From Dichomitus squalens LYAD-421 SS1 (Eukaryota > Basidiomycota > Agaricomycetes > Polyporales > Polyporaceae), in the NCBI RefSeq assembly GCF_000275845.1, contig NW_006766892.1:5535-31681 (forward strand): a stretch of 26,147 bases of DNA, given 5' to 3'. Both the position numbers and the translations under genes were made by a program. Of this stretch, positions 20,005 to 26,147 are shown piece after piece. The notes beneath the pieces were generated by a model. The model did no database searches and was not told the DNA's origin. It was given only the letters and a program-made list of their open reading frames with translations. Position 1 is the stretch's first letter; every line of letters begins with the position of its first letter.

Positions 20005-21540
20005 CCCAGAAGCGTCGTCATATGTTGAACAGCCAGCTTCCTTTGGCTGGTTACTCGCTTGCCCTGTCCCGGCGTTTCCCGAACGACGTCCACACCAGGG
20101 GAGCCACCCAGGACCGTATGTACCCCCGCCAAGTCCAGCGATCGGTGCGCGCTTCCGCCGCCCTCGCCTTCAATGTGCGTGCTGAAAGAGAGCTCATGAA
20201 GCGCACCCCGGGCTGCCTACGCGCCCCCGCTCCAGCATGCCGCCGAACATGTGCCGAATCACCTCAGTGGAGGACACCGCCCGGACTTCTCGGGTTTGCG
20301 CGCATACGCCTACTCATGCCGCGCGTTGTCATCCGCGCGTCTGGAGTACGAGCCCTTGACTGCGTGGCGTTCCTTGCAACATGCCTTGGCCACAATCTCA
20401 TCGTTTCGAGCGGTCAAAGTGCGTGCTCTCGTAGCCGTTTGCCGCTGCAAGTGTATCGACGTCCTGTCGGCCCCAATCATTCGTTGTCCGCATGATTCTC
20501 ATACTCATCTCGCCTCCCCGCCAATTCGGCGACCTCCTCACTCTCCTTGCACAACCTGTGTAGCCCAGGCCGATGTATCTCTCCTTCACAGCAGTCATTC
20601 ACCCTCCACTTCACACTCGAAGCCCCCAGCGGCCAGCGATGCGGTGGCGCTCATGGCCACAGAGAAAAGCCGAGGAATGCGGAGCAACGGCGCTACGCCC
20701 GTCGAGAAGGGGGAGGGTTCTATGCGAGTGATGCGGTAAGTATCCGAATACGACAGATTGGGTTCCGCAGCGACTCAGTAACATTCGGTCATCCGACGCT
20801 TGCATCTACCCGGTCGAACGTACCCGCTCAATGACGGCAGGCGTTCGGATGTGTTCGATTGAAGAAAAGTCGATGAATTGCGGACGCAACCGTCCATCGG
20901 TTTTCAAAGACTTTCCCCCAGAAACATCGCATGTTTACGAATAGTTTACCTCCCCTGTACGAGTTGAGAACATTCGACGACTGTTGCGATACGGAAGGAA
21001 GGCGACCGTGCGCGACCAGGTGAAGCGGCCTTGGCCGAATTCGCAAACAAGAACAGCGCTCTGGTGAGTCGCCGGCCAGTTTAGAAGTGTTCTGTCGTTC
21101 GGGCAGTTCAACAGGCTTGATTGACATGACACTTATGGTCCACCATAGACGATTTACATTCGCCGATCAGAGACGATGCAGACATTGTTTGGGATGTTCA
21201 CTCGGCTACGCCAGCAAGAACAGCAAGAAACATGCGGCTGTTTAATATCCACGATCAACGACGAACGAGTTGAGCCTTCTCGTTGTGTCATACGATGACT
21301 GCTGTTGTCCTTACAGGATACTCGAAAGTGGTCCTCCACAAGCCTTCATGTACCTACGGTATACACACATGCCCGAGTCTGCGGGAGGACATGGATGAGG
21401 AGCAGACGTTCATTATAGATTGGTCGATACATGTACGTTGCTGACAGCAATGGTATCTATGAGTATATGGCAACCGCCCCGCGGCATCAATGAAGCTGAT
21501 CCTGTGAAACATCAGACTGTCGCGAAACAACCCAACCAAG

Positions 21541-23183
21541 CTACCGCAACTTCTGGAACCTCTCTGCCGTCCTGGTGAGTGGCCGAACAGTCGACAAGGG
21601 ATGAATCAACGCATCAGCAAAGGCGTCCACTGCTTCCACGTCGGCGCGGCGCAAGTAGTCTCTGACCCGCTCTCCCTCCCACGCCGGAAACTCTTGTATC
21701 TCCTCTGCTGCCCCAGCCTCGTTTCGGATAACGCGCCACCATCGCCATGGCGCACGCTCGCCCGCATGGTCAACATCCCGATCCAGCCCAGCCCTATAAG
21801 GAGCGGCGAGCGCGACGTACTTCAACGCCGGATAGCAAAGTGCCGCACTTCGCAGGAACCGTGCTCGCGCTTCCTCGTCCACACCGTCGTCCTGCGACCG
21901 CTGGCTCGAACGCGGGGCGAGCACGGACAGACACACCAGCGGCGAGTGCGAACGAGGGTGCGCAAAGGCGTCTGTCTGTCCAAACATGTCGGAACCTCTG
22001 AATGAGAATGTGGTCTACGCGTCAGAACCGGAGGAGGCGCACCAGCTGAGACATGACTGCATTGAGGGTCACACGATCGCTTTCCAGCTCGAGCCATCGG
22101 TATCTGGCGTCGACATATGTGCCGTAGTGCCACCGCAACGGCGGCGTCTTCAGAGTGAGGCCGACCCTGGGAGCAACCAAGCAACCGACTCGATGGCAGC
22201 CCGTCTTGTCGTCCATAACGACAGTGAGCCTATTGACGGCGAATGGCAGGAAAGCGTCTTGGGGCGCATATGTGACGGAGATGTGGTGGAGTGAAGGAAA
22301 ACCGACCGCGACTTTGGGGGCATTGAGCTCCCAGCGGAAGCCGCTCCGGACGAGGGTGAGAGTCGAGGCTTGGGAAAAGCGTTGGGAGAATGACAGATAC
22401 GGTGTATGAGAGTTCAGTCCCAGCTAGCGTGACTGTTTGGATAGAGGACAAGGAGTGTACTGGCCTGGGTTGGCGCGTATCAAATGGGTCCGTGGCTCGA
22501 AAAGAAACATGTTGTAAAACGATAGTCTCAAGCGTATGCACGCGTGAGAGAGCCTGCGATAAGTCTGCAACCGAAAACCACCCGGAATAGCGATCGACGA
22601 GGTGCAGTTCCCGTAGGCAGCTGGAATAGATGGACGGATTCGCGATGTCTGACCATAGGGGTCTCGACAGGTACATATATGTGAGGCACGGCAGACTGCC
22701 AATAGCTTCGATGAGACGCGGTTGGTGGTGGAACCAATTCGGGATTGATGGCGATGCGCTGAAGTCGAGTCTGAGGTATCTGAGCTGTTTCGTTACCGCA
22801 ACAATATCAACGATACCATCCCCAAGATCTCTGCTGAGGTTTCCAAACCGAAGTGGGTATTGATCCAAGTGGAGGGCAAAGGAGTGTAGACACGGAGCGC
22901 GGCTGCCGATATCGGAGTATAAGTAAGCTCCTAGCTTCATCACGTCCTCTGGGTTCTTGCAAACGAACTGAGCGAGATGGAGGGGCATCATAGAGTGCAA
23001 GTGTCTCGATGCCAGCGAGAGACGGAGCAACTCGCTGTAGCTAAGATAAGGGGTGATGTAGACTAGTAAGTCATCAGGAAGCGCAGGGAAGGAGCGAGCA
23101 GGATCGCGAGCGCCGTTAATGCGACTAGGACGCGCGAGAACGGTGATTGGCGTTGGAGACGGCGAAGACACGTTGAGCGACAT
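21541..23183 (-). CDS. F-box domain protein with one apparent frameshift
   Basis: Two exons: 23183-22043 and 21975-21541, with intron 22042-21976 (GTGCGC ... GACAG, phase 0). Residues 32 to about 70 form an F-box (Phe-Pro-Ala-Leu-Pro-Asp-Asp-Leu-Leu, then Leu-Ser-Tyr-Ser-Glu-Leu-Leu-Arg-Leu-Ser-Leu-Ala-Ser-Arg), the Skp1-binding module of SCF ubiquitin ligases. A leucine-rich substrate-binding region follows. The C-terminus (Trp-Trp-Arg-Val-Ile-Arg-Asn-Glu, Trp-Glu-Gly-Glu-Arg-Val-Arg-Asp-Tyr-Leu) is typical of basidiomycete F-box families. Exon 1 is 1141 nt, one base over a multiple of three. The frame changes around the G3A4 run at 22372-22378, after Val-Ser-Val-Ile-Leu-Pro, and resumes with Ser-Thr-Leu-Thr-Leu-Val-Arg-Ser-Gly-Phe-Arg-Trp. 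Without the extra base the protein would be about 524 aa. I start at 23183 because the 48 codons upstream look non-conserved. The substrate is unknown. Confidence 0.75.
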
Positions 23184-23795
23184 ATGCTGGACAAAGAGGT
23201 ATAGGTAGGATGAGGGCGTAGGGAGAGTGGCGACGACGATCACATTGCATCCCCGGAGCCCGAATGCATCGCATCCGGCAGTCACTTGATCGACTCTGGC
23301 GCTTCTGCCAATCGGAAGCACAGCCAAGGAACGAGCCTAGTTTGGAGTTTCGCGGGAACCATCGCTTTCGTTCTCTGTTCTAGAGACAACGCCTGCAAGA
23401 ACAAAAATACGGTATGGCATGGATGCCGATACCACACCGCCTCTAGATATCCCACCAAGCCTGAGGGTACAGGCTCGCAGGGCTCGTGACCTTGCGTTGT
23501 GAGTCTGCCGCGACTGTCAGTGAACCGAGTTCCGTGATGCTAAAACATGCGAGGACGTACAGGCGGTGCGTGCATGTCGACACCAAATGATCCTTGCAGC
23601 CGACGTTCAAATCGTTGAACAGAGAGATAACGGTTTGTGATATCGTCAACAGAGCACATTCGCTGAGTATCGACGATTTCAGCTACAATATGATACGCCA
23701 TCCTGTACACATCATAGAGGGATCAACAATGCACAAAATACACGTACACAACAGATCGGCGGAGCAAGTACCCAACCCGCAAGGGAGATGAAGCC
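23184..23795. other. Spacer between SPT3 and the F-box gene
   Basis: About 600 bases holding the SPT3 3' UTR and the F-box promoter, both minus strand. The open frame of the F-box gene extends to 23327 without an in-frame stop, so a longer N-terminus (starting at 23327) is formally possible. No other gene is seen. Confidence 0.5.
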
Positions 23796-25033
23796 CTAGA
23801 TAAGGCTAACGGTAGTCCGGATAAGGCCGCCACGGAAATTGCGCATGCCCGCTGTACGACGCTGCTCCCAATCGCCCTGCATCCTCGTAAACGCGTCTTG
23901 GATATGCTCGGGACGTAGCGCTGTCCTTGCCTCCGGCGGCTGCGCGAACAGCGCACATACAGGCAGAGGCTGGTCCGCGTCGTGCTCCGGGCTCTCCTCC
24001 AGACGCAAACGTTTCGCGTCGCCTGCGCCCCCGAGGTGGGCCTTGCGCTTGCCAAGGAGTGGGGAAGATCCGGAACCATGCGGCGCGTCTCGCACGTACG
24101 CATCCTCGAGGGACTTCTTAACCTCGAGGCCGGCAATGGTCAGAGCGCGGACCATCTCGAAAGCGAGGAAACCGACAATGTCGACAGTATCGTCCCCAGT
24201 CTTGAAGTCGAGTGCGGGAGGGAGGTTGAGGAATTCCTTGAAACGTTTCGCTTTGCGGTATGTGAAGGATGCTTGACGGCAGTCGGAGTAGTGCTGGTAC
24301 TCTTCACGAGTCATTTGACGAGTCGCATCGTCCGCTTCCTTTAGCAGAATACGAAAGGTAAGACACGGACCCTGAAATGAAGAGGTTGGAAGAGAGGCGT
24401 ACCTTTAATCGCGCGATAGATGCTTCATGTGCTTCGATGTCGTCCTCATCTTCTTCGTCATCAACAGGTAAGACATCCGCGAAGATAGTCATGATTTCCC
24501 AAGGAAGCTTGATGGTGATCTTCTGGGCCTTGGCAGTAAGCTTGTCTGCGTTGCCGAAGGAACAAAATGTGTAGCTAGACGCGGAGGACAGCTCCTGAAC
24601 CACGTACCATCCGCGCCATCCTCAAGCTGTTCAACTTCAGCAGGTCCACCTTCAGAGTCCTTCGCATGCTTCCGCACGTCTTTCCACGAAAGGTATGTTC
24701 GTAGACGATTGACCTTGGCTCGGTCGTGGCGAATGAGGAAGATGAGGTCCTCCGCGGAGACGTGTCGCGCGCCACGACGGGTCGCCAACGAGCGGGCCTG
24801 AACAATCTAAAGCGGACTCAGGACAATCAAGAACCTCGCTCACAGTCACGATGAAGCCTCACGAGCTCGATGAGCTGACTGCGGACGATGTGCTCAACCA
24901 AATTGACGGTCTCGGGGTTGGGATCCTGGACCTCGCCGAACACAAACATCATCTGGGAGATTTCCTGGGAATACTTGTATTCCCTGTGGGATGAAGTCTC
25001 AGTCACGTATGTCTTCTTTGACGACGTAGCCAT
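23796..25033 (-). CDS. SPT3: SPT3, histone-fold subunit of SAGA
   Basis: Four exons: 25033-24863, 24806-24608, 24545-24403, 24338-23796. The product is 351 aa (yeast Spt3 is 337). The N-terminal histone fold reads YSQEISQMMFVFGEVQDPNP ... IVRSQLIELIVQARSLATRRG, then AEDLIFLIRHDRAKVNRLRT and YLSWKDVRKHAKD, all hallmarks of Spt3/TAF13-type folds. An acidic linker (Asp-Asp-Glu-Glu-Asp-Glu-Asp-Asp) and RLKEADDATRQMTREEYQHY lead into the second half (SDCRQASFTYRKAKRFKEFL, DIVGFLAFEMVRALT). The family contacts TBP and helps SAGA load it at promoters in the nucleus. The first intron's acceptor was set at TTTAG|ATT because it restores Ile-Val-Gln-Ala-Arg; the nearer-looking TTCAG would delete three conserved residues. 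The last acceptor is an unusual CTAAAG. The C-terminus ends in NFRGGLIRTTVSLI, matching the family's Phe-Lys-Gly-Gly end. Confidence 0.96.
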
Positions 25034-26147
25034 GTTGGTCCGCGGGTCTCAGAGGAAGCAGAGGAAGGTCGTGGTGGTGTGGAACGGGAGGCGAAGCGCC
25101 CTCTTGTACTGTATTCAAACCATCGTCTCCTCCTTTGTACGTCTCGGACGGAGACCTCGTCATTTCTTTGGCCAAGTCTTCTCACAAGGCTCACTAAAAG
25201 ATGGATGTTTGTTCGACTTGAGGATACTGGGCGGCCTGACGTACTCTACCAGCTTCTGGTTGGACGAGCTGCGAGTAACTTTCATCTAGCTGGTAGCCTG
25301 CCTATCGCAAGGTGCCAACACGTCGTACCATCGTCGCACAGTTACGATGCAGCGAGCAAGTATGAAGGTTTTCGCTGTCGCGTTTTGTCCTACCGTATCG
25401 TCGAACACCATCTACCCGGAACCATGTCTGTTGAAACCCCACTCGAGGCCGTCCACGCCTTCTGTTGTGCCATTACAGCCGGTTTCAGCTCGCTTGTCGT
25501 GAGAGCGCCGCGCCGCGTCTCGCGCATTTGCCTGTTTTCCCCTCCTAAGCGCCCCCAAAGGAACTTCGGACGACGATATCTCCTCGACAGCTCAATGTAA
25601 CCACTTCATTCTTGCGTATTCTGGCTCAGGATTACGACGCGCAGGGCACGGTATTGTATTGAAGTTGCGACAACTCGACGTCACCAACTTCTGGGCATTC
25701 CCGCTCTCCCAGCTCCCTACTCGACTCGGACAGCGTTGTTGGCTGAATGGTATGGCGTACTCTCCCGGAAATTGTCGGAATGGTGAAGACAAGACGCTAC
25801 CGAGGGCTCTGTGTCAAAAGGCGGAGTGTCCAGCGACAATCACGTCCACCATAGGGTGGGCTCGGGTGGCAGCCCTCTTGGGCCAGCTCAAAGTCCTCGT
25901 CGGGGAGCACCAGACACCATGACTATGTGAGTAATCCGCACCTCCATGATCCCTGTGGTCTTGCAAGGCATTAGGGGCCATGTAGTCACTGCTGAGTAGG
26001 AGGGAGGAACAGACGAGGTGGGTAGATTGGAGCTGCAAAGGAGAGCTTGTAGAACACTACAATTGGCAACCCGCACGATTACATGGGTTTGTAGGCTTAC
26101 AGTGGACATATGTGACATGTTTCGTAGCAAAGATGTGTTGGATTTGA
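25034..26147. other. Right edge, unresolved
   Basis: This stretch is upstream of SPT3 and extends to the window edge. A plus-strand ATG at 25424 opens with Ser-Val-Glu-Thr-Pro-Leu-Glu-Ala-Val-His-Ala-Phe-Cys and is followed by a plausible donor (GTC|GTGAGA, 25499). A different plus frame is open from about 25503 to 25922 (His-Phe-Ile-Leu-Ala-Tyr-Ser-Gly-Ser-Gly). I could not find an acceptor that joins the two in phase, and no family is recognisable. A minus-strand frame at 26038-25814 is equally uncertain. A gene truncated by the window edge is possible. Confidence 0.3.

Larger units (their letters stand above)
17694..21540. other. Gene-poor, C-rich region, unresolved
   Basis: This 3.8 kb stretch lies upstream of the minus-strand C2H2 gene and downstream of the F-box gene. 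From about 18000 to 20600 the plus strand is strongly C-rich and CpG-rich, and long open frames overlap in two or three frames. One starts at ATG 17993 and runs to 18502 (Pro/Ser-rich). Another is open from about 18037 to 18873 with many C-ending codons, containing Leu-Val-Val-Val-Leu-Ala-Leu-Ala-Val-Pro-Ala-Ile-Ala-Ser (signal-peptide-like, but without an ATG) and, after ATG 18559, Arg-Ala-Leu-Ala-Ile-Ser-Glu-Lys-Leu. None matches a family I know, and Arg/Pro-rich frames are expected by chance in such composition. It may be a long regulatory region, a non-coding transcript or an unrecognised plus-strand gene. Confidence 0.4.

Noticed and set aside
19716..20495. A 259-codon plus-strand frame in the C-rich region
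   Set aside because: It is Arg-rich with no hydrophobic core or motif, and a comparable frame exists in another phase; CpG-rich DNA yields such frames by chance.
22426..22464. A possible 37-nt intron in the F-box gene (GTACAC ... GCTAG) that would also repair the frame
   Set aside because: It is shorter than any other intron here, lacks a branch site, and would delete sequence that reads as a normal leucine-rich repeat; a one-base indel is simpler.
1..26147. A defence island, biosynthetic cluster or mobile element spanning several genes
   Set aside because: The recognised genes are unrelated conserved fungal functions with their own promoters; I saw no transposase, reverse transcriptase, terminal repeats, backbone synthase or CRISPR-like array.

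Overview
The window looks like nuclear DNA of a filamentous basidiomycete, probably an Agaricomycete. Genes carry many short introns (about 49-116 nt, GTRNGY donors, CTAAC/CTGAC-like branch sites). Third codon positions are GC-rich, and the proteins recognised by eye (ARB1, PP4 catalytic subunit, SPT3, alpha-arrestins, a basidiomycete-style F-box protein, an aryl-alcohol dehydrogenase remnant) are fungal. Exon models below were built by eye from splice consensus plus conserved protein motifs. Every intron junction used keeps the reading frame, except for the frameshifts stated explicitly.

Left part (1-10 kb): on the minus strand, a single-pass membrane protein with an N-terminal beta-rich extracellular domain and a Ser/Thr-rich stalk (866-2282). 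Then, on the plus strand, a decayed aryl-alcohol dehydrogenase (aldo/keto reductase) pseudogene (3547-4322), a tandem pair of five-exon alpha-arrestin-like genes with identical intron positions (4767-6236 and 6832-8318), and an eight-exon PP4-type Ser/Thr phosphatase catalytic subunit (8623-10015). The first arrestin ends in a PPxY motif, the usual dock for Rsp5/NEDD4 ubiquitin ligases. The second has lost it in the splice model and also carries a one-base frameshift.

Middle (10-21.5 kb): a roughly 1.3 kb gap with coding-like fragments, then two minus-strand genes: ARB1/ABCF2-type ABC-F ATPase (11352-14079, 8 exons, ribosome biogenesis) and a two-finger C2H2 transcription factor with a long His/Pro/Ser/Gln-rich tail (15259-17693). 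Upstream of it lies a 3.8 kb gene-poor, very C-rich stretch (17694-21540) that I could not resolve into a gene.

Right part (21.5-26.1 kb): two more minus-strand genes, an F-box protein (21541-23183, one apparent homopolymer frameshift) and SPT3, a histone-fold subunit of the SAGA co-activator (23796-25033). The final 1.1 kb is unresolved.

I see no operon-like or cluster logic. The genes are mostly conserved housekeeping functions (translation, phosphatase signalling, chromatin, ubiquitin-linked adaptor control) interspersed with lineage-specific or decaying paralogues. I saw no rRNA, tRNA, CRISPR array or intact mobile element. The points most worth a second look are the divergence of the arrestin pair, the dehydrogenase pseudogene, a palindrome cluster at 818-885, and the unresolved C-rich region.
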